Assembly: GCA_023663085.1 (NCBI GenBank)
Contig: JAMPIB010000008.1
Span: 1-64,000, forward strand
Origin: Ruminococcus sp.
GTDB taxonomy: Bacteria > Bacillota > Clostridia > Lachnospirales > Lachnospiraceae
Direction of reading: 5' to 3'
DNA: 64,000 nucleotides
Below, in pieces: positions 8,934 to 18,269 of this stretch. Within the stretch, counting starts at the first letter, position 1; the number at the start of each line of letters is the position of its first letter. The notes beneath the pieces are model-generated. The model worked only from the letters and a program-made list of their open reading frames with translations, searched no databases and was not told where the DNA came from. The translations under genes and the position numbers were made by a program.

Positions 8934-10616
8934 TCAATAACGAAGTTCTTCCCTTCCACAGAACGGATCTATGGGATTTTTCCCCTTGAATTCACTTTTA
9001 CCCAGAATTTTATCAACCACACTCTTCAAAACATACTCATTGTTAGAATAACAGTTGATATATGTCCGGATCATGGGAACATCCAGCAGATGATACGGAT
9101 TGGCTACACTGATGAACAGCGTGGGTACTTCATCCACAAACCACGGCACATTGTTCCCCTGTCCCCAGAATGTATACCATTCCAGACGATTTGTCGTCTG
9201 ATTGCTCGCATTTTCAACATTTCCGATATAGATGACCAGATCGTACTTTGCTTTAAAATCAGCAACATTATCCACACCCATCTCAAAATTTTCCTGTTCG
9301 TATAAAGTCACTTTAAATCCGGCCTGCTCCAATTCCTTCCTGACCTGTCCCACAACGCGCTCGTTAGAAGGAAACCTGCCAAGGATCTCCAATAATACCC
9401 GCGGATACTTCTGCGCGCTGACCGGCAGAAGGTTCTGTGTATCCTTCACCAGCGTAATGGATTCATCCGCCAGTTCTTTCGCCCATTCAATGTGCTGCCT
9501 GCTTTTTAATACCGAAAGACTCTCTTCCGATGGCACCAGAGTAGAAGCCGCCTGCTTTTCATGCAGTTTCAATGCCGCTTTCAACGCCAGTATCCTTCTG
9601 TTGGCATCTATGAGACGTTTCTCTGAAAGTATCCCCTTCTGATAGCCTTCCAGCATGAACTGATAATCTTCTTTTAAATCCTTATTAAAAAGAATCATAT
9701 CACAGCCGCTTTCGATCGCAAATGGCACAGATTTCTCTCTGGCCATTGCCGAGGTAAAACCGACCATCGGCGTTGCGTCTGTTACGATCAGGCCATTAAA
9801 TCCCAGCTTTTCCCGCAAAAGATTCTGTAACAGTTCTTTAGACAGGGATGCCGGAATGACATGTCCTTTTGTCTGCGGATTAAAATAATTCTGATAGGCG
9901 GGCATTGCGATATGTCCCGCCATCACGGTCAATGTCCCGTCTGCGATCAGTTTCCGGTATATTTCTCCGAAACTCTTATCCCACTCCTCCATAGAAAGGC
10001 TGTTGATGGACGTAAGCAGATGCTGGTCACGCTCATCCACGCCGTCGCCCGGAAAATGTTTAACAGCAGTTGCAACGTTACACTCGGCCGCGGCCTTCAT
10101 ATATTCTCTGGCATATGTATAGACCCGTTCTGCATCATCTCCGTATGTCCGTACATTAGTAATCGGGTTATGATAATTCATATCAATATCAACCACCGGC
10201 GCGAATGCCCAGTTGATGCCAAGTGCCGCCGCTTCTTCACATGCTGTCTTACCGAGACGATAGGCATATTTCTTATCGCCCGCCGCCGCACATGCCATCT
10301 GCTTACCGTAAGGCGTGCCATCGGTCGCCGCTCCATCGCCGCCTGCCTCCAGATTGGACGGGATCAGAAGCGGAATAGCCGAATGCCCCTGCGCATATTC
10401 AAAGGTCTTACGCATCTCGACGCCCGCGCCATCACGGAAGAAAAGTCCGCCTATATGAAAACTTAACAGCATATCCAGATATTCCGGGGCTGTAGAGTAC
10501 CCTATCGGGCAAAAAAGCTGTCCGATCTTTTCTTCCAAAGTCATCTGTCCCAGTTTTGTCTCCACCCATGCAACATCCGCATCATTCAGACAAAATGGCT
10601 CTTTCTTTAAATCCAT
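8934..10616 (-). CDS. GH3 family enzyme, NagZ-type (beta-glycosidase or phosphorylase)
   Basis: The 560-residue protein has an N-terminal GH3 TIM barrel followed by an alpha/beta domain, like the two-domain NagZ enzymes of Firmicutes. AVKHFPGDG (184-192), a D-x-H dyad (D197, H199) and LIVTDA with Asp280 as likely nucleophile are visible. A His acid/base in place of Glu is typical of the N-acetylglucosaminidase branch, some members of which work as phosphorylases. There is no signal peptide, so the enzyme is cytoplasmic. GGAGGCG precedes the ATG. It sits directly after a beta-phosphoglucomutase-like gene and before the rhamnosidase, suggesting that it removes a beta-linked sugar from an imported rhamnose-containing oligosaccharide. 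The exact sugar cannot be read from the sequence. Confidence 0.85.
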   Translation of the reverse strand: MDLKKEPFCLNDADVAWVETKLGQMTLEEKIGQLFCPIGYSTAPEYLDMLLSFHIGGLFFRDGAGVEMRKTFEYAQGHSAIPLLIPSNLEAGGDGAATDGTPYGKQMACAAAGDKKYAYRLGKTACEEAAALGINWAFAPVVDIDMNYHNPITNVRTYGDDAERVYTYAREYMKAAAECNVATAVKHFPGDGVDERDQHLLTSINSLSMEEWDKSFGEIYRKLIADGTLTVMAGHIAMPAYQNYFNPQTKGHVIPASLSKELLQNLLREKLGFNGLIVTDATPMVGFTSAMAREKSVPFAIESGCDMILFNKDLKEDYQFMLEGYQKGILSEKRLIDANRRILALKAALKLHEKQAASTLVPSEESLSVLKSRQHIEWAKELADESITLVKDTQNLLPVSAQKYPRVLLEILGRFPSNERVVGQVRKELEQAGFKVTLYEQENFEMGVDNVADFKAKYDLVIYIGNVENASNQTTNRLEWYTFWGQGNNVPWFVDEVPTLFISVANPYHLLDVPMIRTYINCYSNNEYVLKSVVDKILGKSEFKGKNPIDPFCGREELRY

Positions 10617-10648
10617 AATATCGCCTCCGCTTTACAGTTTCAATATTT

Positions 10649-11284
10649 TTACACAATTTTCAACAGATCACAAAAAGATTCCATAGCATAGGTCGCCTGT
10701 CCGCAGGCTGCCGCCTCGCCTAATCCCGCACTGTCAAAACCTCCGCTTCTGGCCGCTTCTATCCCTGCCCTGGCATCTTCAACGACCAGACATTCTTCCG
10801 GTTTCCTATGTAAAAATTCCGCCGCTTTCTCAAAAACTTCCGGATCCGGCTTGGATCTCGTAATATTCGTGCCGTCGCTGACCGCATCAAAATAATCTTT
10901 TAATCCCAGGCGTTCCAGAATAAATCTGGCATTTTTACTGGAAGAACCGATACTCAACTGCAATCCCCTGGCCCGCAGCGCATCCAGCGTCTCCTTTACT
11001 TCCCCGGACAGATCTTTCCCGCTCATCTGTTTCAGTAACTCCACATAAAAATCGTTCTTTTGGGCCGCCAGTTGTTCTTTTTCCTGCAAAGAAAGAACGC
11101 CGTCATACTTTTCCAGAATAATTTCCAGACTTTCCATGCGGCTTACCCCCCGCAGTCTGTTATTCGTCTCTTCATCAAAATAAATTCCCATATCGTCCGC
11201 TATCTTTTTCCATGCCATATAATGATAACGGTCTGTAAAACAGATCACGCCGTCCAAGTCAAAAATAACTGCCTGATATTTCAT
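10649..11284 (-). CDS. pgmB: Beta-phosphoglucomutase-like HAD phosphatase
   Basis: The 211-residue protein is a HAD-superfamily enzyme of the beta-phosphoglucomutase branch. The nucleophile motif FDLDGVICFTD has both aspartates (D9, D11), the cap begins with YHYMAWKKIADDMGI, and SIGSSS, the lysine in TRSKPDP and VVEDARAGIEAA match motifs II to IV. Beta-PGM interconverts beta-glucose 1-phosphate and glucose 6-phosphate; the TDxxHxxAW pattern supports mutase rather than simple phosphatase activity. It lies in the importer operon, 32 bases before the GH3 gene. Its presence implies that beta-hexose 1-phosphate is made in this pathway. Confidence 0.8.
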   Translation of the reverse strand: MKYQAVIFDLDGVICFTDRYHYMAWKKIADDMGIYFDEETNNRLRGVSRMESLEIILEKYDGVLSLQEKEQLAAQKNDFYVELLKQMSGKDLSGEVKETLDALRARGLQLSIGSSSKNARFILERLGLKDYFDAVSDGTNITRSKPDPEVFEKAAEFLHRKPEECLVVEDARAGIEAARSGGFDSAGLGEAAACGQATYAMESFCDLLKIV

Positions 11285-11291
11285 ATGATAA

Positions 11292-11312
11292 CCATGCCTT
11301 TCTCTCAGCCTG
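11292..11312 (-). repeat. Recurrent leader copy 1, upstream of pgmB
   Basis: On the coding strand the leader reads CAGGCTGAG, AGAAAGG, CATGG just before the start. It differs by one base from the leader in front of the GNAT gene at 24876-24896 and resembles three others. See findings. Confidence 0.6.
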
Positions 11313-11325
11313 TGTATAGTTCTAT

Positions 11326-12315
11326 CTATTTTCCTGCATGGTGTTTCCTGCCCGTCACAAGTTCCACCAGTTTGTTTTCGTTATTCAGATAAATCAAAAA
11401 TCCTACCAGAATAAATGCTGTTACGATCTGCTGGACTGAGGCATCCACATTCAGCCGTGCATACATGAGAGAAATAAATGCCGTCGTTACCGCTCCCAGC
11501 AGATATCCAATCTTTTCATTACAAAATCTTCCAATAAATCCTCCGATGAACATCGGTAGGAAGGCCGTAAACATTGTCCCGATAGACCCGAAATTCAGTG
11601 CCATCTGTATTGTTCCCGTATTGGTAGCACTGATAAAGCCGACTACACCCATAAGCGCGCCCGCGATCGTATAGCAGATCACCGCGTTGGGAATTTCCCT
11701 GATCCCCATATTGACAGACACTTTCTGTTCCGATAAGAGCGCTTTATACTCATAACCAAACTGCGTATAGTCAAAAAGAAAGATAAAAACTGCCAGTCCT
11801 GTTACAATGATCACTCCGTAATGCAGTACGCTCGGAAAACTTGTCAGTTCCTGATTGGCCACAAATGATACGCCGTACCCGTCCGTAATGGCAAATGCCA
11901 GTCCTTCATAGAATAAGGCAACGCCGAGCGATACAATGATAGGCGGAAGTTTCACCAGTACATAGACCACGCCGGACAGCAGCCCTAACAATGCCCCCGC
12001 CAGTATGGAAAGTAACAGCATCACACCAACCGGCAGACCGGCCGATATACAGATACCTGCGCTGATAACAGAAGATAACAGTGCCACAGAACCTATGGAA
12101 AAATCAAATCTTCCACTGTTTAAGTTTAAAGAAAGGGCAAACGTAGTAAGCATAACAGACGCTGTTGCCCTGAAAAACAAAAGCCAGTTTCCTTCTGTTT
12201 CAAACAACTGCACCCCCTGCACTCCGCAAAGGATGAGCATACCCAGAAAAGTCCCTGCCGGAATTACCACGATCCCGGCTATTCTTTTTATCATATTGTT
12301 GTTTTTTGTTTTCAT
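11326..12315 (-). CDS. Sugar ABC importer permease (RbsC-like)
   Basis: The 329-residue hydrophobic protein has about nine or ten membrane segments and belongs to the branched-chain amino acid/sugar permease family (RbsC/MglC type). The conserved block NSGRFDFSIGSVALLSSVISA and the C-terminal loop before LLGAVTTAFI are typical. It starts with a short cytoplasmic lysine-rich tail, preceded by AAAGGGGATA. It probably pairs with the second permease at 13688-14647 to form a heterodimeric channel for a rhamnose-containing sugar. The substrate is inferred from the downstream rhamnosidase and nearby rha genes. Confidence 0.87.
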   Translation of the reverse strand: MKTKNNNMIKRIAGIVVIPAGTFLGMLILCGVQGVQLFETEGNWLLFFRATASVMLTTFALSLNLNSGRFDFSIGSVALLSSVISAGICISAGLPVGVMLLLSILAGALLGLLSGVVYVLVKLPPIIVSLGVALFYEGLAFAITDGYGVSFVANQELTSFPSVLHYGVIIVTGLAVFIFLFDYTQFGYEYKALLSEQKVSVNMGIREIPNAVICYTIAGALMGVVGFISATNTGTIQMALNFGSIGTMFTAFLPMFIGGFIGRFCNEKIGYLLGAVTTAFISLMYARLNVDASVQQIVTAFILVGFLIYLNNENKLVELVTGRKHHAGK

Positions 12316-12348
12316 ATCCCATATCCCCTTTGCCTGTATGCTGTTTCA

Positions 12349-12384
12349 GATATCCCGGCGGCCGCCTGTGCAGCCGCCGATATC
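12349..12384 (-). other. Intercistronic stem-loop after the binding protein gene
   Basis: GATAT plus CGGCGGC (12349-12362 with a two-base bulge) pairs with GCCGCCG plus ATATC (12373-12384). It lies between the binding protein stop and the next start and has no T-run, so it is more likely an mRNA-stabilising or attenuating hairpin than a full terminator. Such hairpins often raise the level of binding protein over permease. Confidence 0.55.
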
Positions 12385-12397
12385 ATCTGTTATTTTA

Positions 12398-13618
12398 TTA
12401 GTTCATACTCTGGATCTCATCAAAACCATATTTTCCTACAAATTCTTCAAATGCCGCATAATCAGCCGTCAACAAAGTATCCAGCATCTCTTTGGTATAT
12501 GCGGGAGATTCTACGCTGCTGTCTACTGCATAACATGTATTAAATTCATCCGCATCAGTCGCTATCCAGTATCCCTGATTCAAAGCTAACGCGTTCCCTT
12601 CTGCTGTGCGGATCGGAGAACCTAATACCGCCCTGTATGTCGCAATAAAGATAGGGCCGATACTTGCCGAGAATTTTCCGGCCAGATAATCCAGCATTCC
12701 TGCCTCCATGGCCTCGCCATAACTGCTTGCATAAGCATCCACGCTGGCGATCAGAACATCTGTCCCGGCTGCTGCCGTTCCGAAGAAATCCGAACCGTTT
12801 CCAACAGCAAGGATAACCTCCAGATCCGGTGTCTGTGCCATCTGTGCGCATTTACCAAACCATGCGTCGTCCATATCGTAACCGCCTACGTATCCTAATA
12901 CATTGATACTTCCGATTTCGCCCGTGGATACTTCCCCGTCTGCAAAGATCTGTCCGATAATAGATGCCTTATCTGTTGCGCCTTTATAACTTGCGCCTTC
13001 TCCGCCTGCCTCAACCATTGCCGTCAGCATACCTGCCGCACGGTAAATGTGCATTTCCGTATAGTAAGGGATCGCACCGCCAAAGATTGCGAATCTGGTC
13101 TTTCCCTGATCCAGATAATATTTAGCCATGTTGTAACCGGTCTCATATTCTACATCCAGAGAAGGGCCGATAGCGCCTACATAATATTCATAGCCTTTAA
13201 ATGTCTCATACTCTTCCTCTGTCAGCGTACCTGTGGCTACCGCATAGTACACGCCTGCACCCTCGCACTGTTCAAGCTGGGCTGCACGGTCAAAAGAGGA
13301 AAACGATATGATCGCCTTACAGTTATTGGTAATGAATGTATCAATCGCTGATGTTTCCCCTGCCGCATCTGTCAATTCATCCGAATAAAGCAGTTCTACG
13401 TTATATTGTTTCTGGATATACTCTGTGTAATAATTACGGAATGCCAGCGCCTCCGCAGTTGTCGCATCTGATACCAGAATCCCCATTTTCACGGTCTGGC
13501 TCATATCAAGTTCAGCCGCTGACCCGTTTGTCTTTGTGTCCCCGCCGCAGCCGGTGAGCATGGATACTATCATTGCGCCAGCAAGCAATAACGCCCATAA
13601 CTTTTTCATTTTTCTCAT
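12398..13618 (-). CDS. Sugar-binding lipoprotein of the ABC importer
   Basis: The 406-residue protein begins with a lipoprotein signal peptide ending in the lipobox LTGC (Cys24), then an Asp/Ser-rich linker and a two-lobed periplasmic-binding-protein fold (VKMGILVSDATTAEALAFRN, KAIISFSSFDRAAQ, TRFAIFGGAIPYYTEMH, LEVILAVGNG). It should be anchored outside the membrane and deliver sugar to the permeases. It resembles type I sugar binding proteins, but the exact family is not certain. AAGGAGG precedes the ATG. It lies between the two permease genes. Confidence 0.85.
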   Translation of the reverse strand: MRKMKKLWALLLAGAMIVSMLTGCGGDTKTNGSAAELDMSQTVKMGILVSDATTAEALAFRNYYTEYIQKQYNVELLYSDELTDAAGETSAIDTFITNNCKAIISFSSFDRAAQLEQCEGAGVYYAVATGTLTEEEYETFKGYEYYVGAIGPSLDVEYETGYNMAKYYLDQGKTRFAIFGGAIPYYTEMHIYRAAGMLTAMVEAGGEGASYKGATDKASIIGQIFADGEVSTGEIGSINVLGYVGGYDMDDAWFGKCAQMAQTPDLEVILAVGNGSDFFGTAAAGTDVLIASVDAYASSYGEAMEAGMLDYLAGKFSASIGPIFIATYRAVLGSPIRTAEGNALALNQGYWIATDADEFNTCYAVDSSVESPAYTKEMLDTLLTADYAAFEEFVGKYGFDEIQSMN

Positions 13619-13687
13619 TTCATATCCTCCTTGTTTTCTTTCCTGTTCTTTTATGTATTAAGTGTTATCCACGAAATACCGTTATTT

Positions 13688-14647
13688 TTATCTCGGTAAC
13701 ATTTTTCCTCTCTGGTCACTGGTTGCCAGAAATACGACCAGTATAAAGATTGCTGCCTTTACCATTTGTCCAATACCGGAGTTCAGATTAAACATCACCA
13801 TGATCTGACTAAGGAGCGTCATGGAGAATGCGCCGATAATGGCTGCATAGATTTTACTCCTTGCACCGCCGGAAACCGGCATTCCGCCAAATACGATCGC
13901 TATGATAACATCCATTCCCACGCTGGAAGCTGTATTTCTTGTCAGCGTCGGCGCATACAGAATAGAGAGAAACGCTCCCAGTCCAACGCCTATTCCGGAC
14001 ATTGCAAAAGCAATGATCGCCATTTTTTTCTCCGAGATACCGCTCAGTTTCGCACAGACCGGGTTACCTCCCTGAAATTTCTGCATCCTGCCCACCTTGG
14101 TAAAACTATAGATAAAAACGCAAAGCAGGAAAAAGAGCACCAATATCAGGATCTTGAAGGGCGTGTTGTTGAGCGTTTTTACCGCCGCTGCCGGAACGGC
14201 GATCTCCGAACCGGTTCCGTTTACCTTGATCAGCACCAATACCAGCGCGTTTAATACGCTTAACATGGCAATTGTTGTAACGAATACCGGAAGGTTAAAT
14301 ACAGAGGCCAGCACGGAATTGAACAACCCTACCAGTACCGCTACCACGATGCAGACCAATGTCATGACTAAAATGCTTTCCGTCCTGTTGTATACCATTC
14401 CGCCTATCAGCGCGCTTACCGCCACGGAGGCGCCCAGACTGATGTCAAACGATCCCAGCGTATAAATAAAGATGGCGCCGGTCGCTACCACAGCCACCAC
14501 TACCGACTGGTTCATGATACTTTTCAATCCATAAGAAACATTGATATCCCGCATTGTCCCAAGGATCAGAAAGGCCGCAAACAAGGCCAGCAATCCGAAA
14601 AGAGGGGTCAAATTCATAATATATTTTTTGAGATTTTTATTTTTCAT
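13688..14647 (-). CDS. Sugar ABC importer permease (RbsC-like), second subunit
   Basis: This 319-residue multi-spanning protein is a paralogue of the permease at 11326-12315. It contains TLGSFDISLGASVAVSALIG, the conserved cytoplasmic region of the RbsC family, and GGMPVSGGARSKIYAAIIGA, a typical later loop. I chose the ATG at 14647 (MKNKNLKKYI) since AGAAGGG lies 11 bases upstream; a GTG at 14659 is possible. It begins 16 bases after the ATPase stop, in the same operon. Confidence 0.87.
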   Translation of the reverse strand: MKNKNLKKYIMNLTPLFGLLALFAAFLILGTMRDINVSYGLKSIMNQSVVVAVVATGAIFIYTLGSFDISLGASVAVSALIGGMVYNRTESILVMTLVCIVVAVLVGLFNSVLASVFNLPVFVTTIAMLSVLNALVLVLIKVNGTGSEIAVPAAAVKTLNNTPFKILILVLFFLLCVFIYSFTKVGRMQKFQGGNPVCAKLSGISEKKMAIIAFAMSGIGVGLGAFLSILYAPTLTRNTASSVGMDVIIAIVFGGMPVSGGARSKIYAAIIGAFSMTLLSQIMVMFNLNSGIGQMVKAAIFILVVFLATSDQRGKMLPR

Positions 14648-14663
14648 TTTCCATCCCACCCTT

Positions 14664-16184
14664 CTAAATCATGTATTGTATGATATCCGATTCACTTAAC
14701 GTCTCGCTTCTGGGAAATTCTTTCTTGATCTCACCGTCTTTCATGATGATCAGACGGTCGGCCATACCGATCAACTCCGTCATCTCTTCCGAAATGATAA
14801 CAATGGATTTTCCCTCCTGTTTCATCTTGTACATCAGTTGATACATCGCCTGTTTGACACCGATATCAACCCCTCTTGTCGGACAGTCAAGTATCAGGAT
14901 ACTGCTGCCTCTGCCAATCCATTTGCCAAAAACTACTTTTTGCTTATTTCCGCCGGATAATGCCGAAACATATTGATTCATTTCCGCACACTTGACACTC
15001 AGATCCTCTATCTGCTTCTGTACATATTTCTTTTCTTTGCCGGGCAATACCAGAAAATTATGTAAGGCAAAACGATCCAGTCCCCCGATCGAAATATTGT
15101 CCCTGATGCTTGCATTTAAACACAACGACTCGATATCTCTGTCCTTGGCCGCATATCCAATCTGTTCCTTCATGGCATCCGCTTCGTTTTTAAGTTCTCT
15201 GCCTCTTATCAGTACTCTGCCTTCTGCCGGTTTACATGCACCGAATAAAACCTTTCCGAGCGTGTGCATCCCACAGTGGGAAAGTCCGCCTATTCCAAGG
15301 ATCTCACCCTTATGGATCTGTAGATTAAAATTCTTTAACTGATCGCCGAGCTGCGCATCCTTTACCTCAAGCACGACTTCTTTTCCATAACTTCCATCGT
15401 AGTCGCTGCGGTAATAATCCCCTTTCATTTCCCGGCCGATCATGCTGGTCTTGATCTTCTCTTCATCGAACTCTTCTTTTGAAAAGGTCACGATGATCTT
15501 TCCATCCCGAAGGACTGTGAGCGAATCGCAGACATTCATGATCTCATCCAGATCATGGGAAATGAAGACTATGGCTTTATTTTCCTTTTTCATCGTTTCC
15601 ATGATGCCGTATATGATGTTACGTCCGACCTGTGACAGAGCCGTTGTCGTCTCATCTACTACCAGAACTTCCGGCTTTTTTATCATGATCCGGGCAATCT
15701 CTATCAGCTTTCTATCCTGCATATCCAGAGAAGCCGTTATCTGCTCCGCCCGGATATGAGAAGCGCCGATCTCATCCAGCGCCTTCTGCGCCTCTTTCAG
15801 CATGCCTTTTCTGTTCACAGTCCCCCAGCTTTTCTCTCCCTGTCCGAACATTTTGAAACGTCCGGTTTCTCCAAGGAAAATGTTCTCCGCTACTGTTACG
15901 CCCGGAACCGTACCATTTTCCTGTACGATCATGCCGATACCGTTTTCCAGTGCCCAGAGCATGGAGTGCGGTTCCCATTTCTCGCCTTTAAAAAACATTT
16001 CACCCCTGTCCGCTTTCTGCATACCGGATATAATAGAAGTAACGGTTGATTTCCCTGAACCGTTTTCACCGATCAATCCCTGGATCTCACCGCGCCTGAC
16101 TTCAATACTCACATCCTTCAGGGCAATCGTGGAACCGAAACTTTTATCCATATGCTTTACTGTTACAATGACTTCTTTCCCCAT
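14664..16184 (-). CDS. Sugar ABC importer ATPase, two-domain (RbsA/MglA-like)
   Basis: The 506-residue protein contains two ABC domains. The first has Walker A GENGSGKST, a weak signature and Walker B VLVVDETT. The second has a degenerate Walker A (GGLSHCGMHTLGK), an intact signature LSGGNKQK and Walker B ILILDCPTRGVD, where the catalytic Glu is Cys. A degenerate second site is usual in this family; the Cys is a further departure. It should power import of the sugar bound by the operon lipoprotein. It is the first gene of the operon, with GGAAGGGA before the ATG and a promoter about 70 bases upstream. Confidence 0.93.
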   Translation of the reverse strand: MGKEVIVTVKHMDKSFGSTIALKDVSIEVRRGEIQGLIGENGSGKSTVTSIISGMQKADRGEMFFKGEKWEPHSMLWALENGIGMIVQENGTVPGVTVAENIFLGETGRFKMFGQGEKSWGTVNRKGMLKEAQKALDEIGASHIRAEQITASLDMQDRKLIEIARIMIKKPEVLVVDETTTALSQVGRNIIYGIMETMKKENKAIVFISHDLDEIMNVCDSLTVLRDGKIIVTFSKEEFDEEKIKTSMIGREMKGDYYRSDYDGSYGKEVVLEVKDAQLGDQLKNFNLQIHKGEILGIGGLSHCGMHTLGKVLFGACKPAEGRVLIRGRELKNEADAMKEQIGYAAKDRDIESLCLNASIRDNISIGGLDRFALHNFLVLPGKEKKYVQKQIEDLSVKCAEMNQYVSALSGGNKQKVVFGKWIGRGSSILILDCPTRGVDIGVKQAMYQLMYKMKQEGKSIVIISEEMTELIGMADRLIIMKDGEIKKEFPRSETLSESDIIQYMI

Positions 16185-16243
16185 ATGTATCTGTCCCTTC
16201 CTCTGTTTTTATTGCTTTCCGCTCTCCTTGTCTTTATAATTTA

Positions 16244-16271
16244 ATTATAGATATCTCTACTCTTTTTCCAA
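16244..16271 (-). promoter_or_regulatory. Promoter of the rhamnoside importer operon
   Basis: On the minus strand TTGGAA (16271-16266), a 16-base spacer and TATAAT (16249-16244) form a good sigma-A promoter about 60 bases before the ATPase start. The divergent AraC gene has a possible promoter with TTGACA at 16322-16327. The shared intergenic region is a natural place for the regulator to bind. Confidence 0.65.
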
Positions 16272-16388
16272 TGGTTTACAGGGATTAAAAATATTGACTT
16301 TTTTTGATGCTAATATTAAAATTGACATATATTTACTGTACTTTTTTGATATTCATGTACTGATATAGAAATATGGGAGAAAACACAT

Positions 16389-17435
16389 ATGGACTATGAA
16401 ACATTAAAGAGCGAGATCTATAAACTGAACGAAGATGAACAATTTTATAGAAAATATTACTATGCCAGACAGCAGGAATACTCGCTGCAGAAATTCCTTT
16501 CCGAACTCGACATGGACAAAGTCTATGAGAAGCATCTGCTGGTACCGGAGATCAAAAATACCATTCCGCCCCGTTTTGAAGACTCTTTCTTCTTTGATAT
16601 TGACAAGCATGCCGCCATTGTAACGATGCGCCACAACCGCTACACACCCGCCATTGTCCATGAGCATACTTTTTTTGAACTTATCTATGTCTATGACGGC
16701 GTATGCGAACAGACCATCAGCAATAACAGACTGAACCTGAAAATGGGCGATATCTGTATCGTTCCGCCGGGAATCAGACACTCCATCGGAGTATTTGACA
16801 ATAGTGTCGTTTTTAACTGTCTGATCCGTAAAAGCACGCTTCATAAGATCTTTTTTAACTTTTTGAGCAATCCCAACATTCTGACCGCTTTTTTCTTAAA
16901 TAACATTTATTCGGAAAACGGCAATGATTATATTGTTTTTCATACGGGAATGGATTTTGAGATACAAAGAGGCGTTCTTTATATGTACTGGGAATCACTG
17001 AATCAGTCTCTGTACTGGGACGAAATGATCTCCTATACGCTGATGCTGATCTTCGGCCTGTTGATCAGAAATTACGAAAAAAGCATTGAAGTACCGACCT
17101 TTACCCAAAAGGCGGATGTTCAACGCTTTGCTCTGCTGCAATATATTCAGGAAAATTTTGCCTCGATCACTCTGGAACAGATTGCCACGAAATTCCATTA
17201 TACACCGGAATATACATCACGTCTGATCAAGTCCACGACCGGCAGAAGCTTTACACAGATCCTGCAGCAGGTACGCCTTGAAAAAGCGCAGACCCTGTTG
17301 CAGGATACCAACCTCTCTGTCGCCAATATCGCCGATCAGATCGGCTATGAAACGACGGAATACTTTATCCGTGTTTTCAAGAAGCATATGCACATGACTC
17401 CGACAGAATACCGTAAAAAAGGCATAATAATATAA
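16389..17435 (+). CDS. AraC family regulator, divergent from the importer operon
   Basis: The 348-residue protein has an N-terminal region with cupin-like sequence (VHEHTFFELIYVYDGVCEQTI, MGDICIVPPGIRHSI) that probably binds sugar, and a C-terminal pair of helix-turn-helix motifs (ITLEQIATKFHYTPEYTSRLIK and SVANIADQIGYETTEYFIRVFKKH, then MTPTEYRK). It likely activates the divergent importer/glycosidase operon in response to rhamnose or a rhamnoside, and perhaps itself. GGGAGA lies 8 bases before the ATG. Its stop lies only 9 bases from the stop of convergent rhaD, with no strong terminator between. Confidence 0.9.
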   Translation: MDYETLKSEIYKLNEDEQFYRKYYYARQQEYSLQKFLSELDMDKVYEKHLLVPEIKNTIPPRFEDSFFFDIDKHAAIVTMRHNRYTPAIVHEHTFFELIYVYDGVCEQTISNNRLNLKMGDICIVPPGIRHSIGVFDNSVVFNCLIRKSTLHKIFFNFLSNPNILTAFFLNNIYSENGNDYIVFHTGMDFEIQRGVLYMYWESLNQSLYWDEMISYTLMLIFGLLIRNYEKSIEVPTFTQKADVQRFALLQYIQENFASITLEQIATKFHYTPEYTSRLIKSTTGRSFTQILQQVRLEKAQTLLQDTNLSVANIADQIGYETTEYFIRVFKKHMHMTPTEYRKKGIII

Positions 17436-17444
17436 CACATGTTA

Positions 17445-18269
17445 TTATTTGTCATATAAAAATCTTTCCGGTAAAGTGACCTTGAAATCTCTGGCAAGGT
17501 TCCGGAAGTCCTCCGGCATGATCGTCTGTCTTTTATCCGGACGCATGGAAAGCATCTTGACCAGGATCTCGGCGGATTTTTCCACCGTATGCATAAGACC
17601 GAAGGTCAGATCAAAGTCCTCTCCCGCCGCAAACATTCCATGATGTGCCCAGATCGCCGCATCATATGTCTTCATCAGTCTGCTGGTCTCTACCGCTATC
17701 GCTCTTCCGCCCGGCACCATCCACGGTACCACGCCGATGCCATCCGGAAAGACGACCGGACACTCGGTGGCCATCTCCCACAGTTCCCTGGTAAAAACTT
17801 CATCTGTAAGCGGCAATACGAATGTCAGCGCAATTATATTGGTCGTATGCGCATGATAGATAACGCGGTATCTGCCATCTGTCATCTCTTTTTTCACCTC
17901 ATGATTCATCAGATGCGAAGGCAGTTCCGAGGTAGGTTTTCCGCCGTTTATCAGCCCCCATACGATACGATAGTTCTCCCCTTTATCATCCAGTTCGATC
18001 ATACAGATAGAATCTTCGGGTTTTATCCGTACATTACGGAAATACTTGCCGCTCCCGGTCACCAGAAAATATTCTCCGGCCAGTCCCGGAACCGATGTGC
18101 CGATCGGCTGCCATTCTTTGGCCGCAAAGTTTTCTCTTACCGCCTCTACCTCTTCTTTCTTTACCCGGTATGACAGATTCCCACCATTGCGTTCATGCCA
18201 GCCCTGTTCCCAGCCATCGTCAGCCATGCGGATAAAGCCCTGTACAAATTCAGCATCTAAAAATTTCAT
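17445..18269 (-). CDS. rhaD: Rhamnulose-1-phosphate aldolase
   Basis: This 274-residue class II aldolase cleaves L-rhamnulose 1-phosphate to dihydroxyacetone phosphate and L-lactaldehyde. Matching features are WHERNGGNLSYR, the PTSELPSHL segment with the catalytic Glu, zinc ligands in YHAHTTNIIALT, and HHGMF near the end, in the order seen in RhaD. Its start overlaps the rhaA stop by four bases (ATGA), so translation is probably coupled, with GGAGGCGCAAG as binding site. It is the third gene of rhaB-rhaA-rhaD. No lactaldehyde reductase or dehydrogenase is present nearby. Confidence 0.95.
   Translation of the reverse strand: MKFLDAEFVQGFIRMADDGWEQGWHERNGGNLSYRVKKEEVEAVRENFAAKEWQPIGTSVPGLAGEYFLVTGSGKYFRNVRIKPEDSICMIELDDKGENYRIVWGLINGGKPTSELPSHLMNHEVKKEMTDGRYRVIYHAHTTNIIALTFVLPLTDEVFTRELWEMATECPVVFPDGIGVVPWMVPGGRAIAVETSRLMKTYDAAIWAHHGMFAAGEDFDLTFGLMHTVEKSAEILVKMLSMRPDKRQTIMPEDFRNLARDFKVTLPERFLYDK

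Noticed and set aside
17436..17460. Terminator between the AraC gene and rhaD
   Set aside because: Only a weak AT-rich palindrome is present and no GC stem with a T-run.
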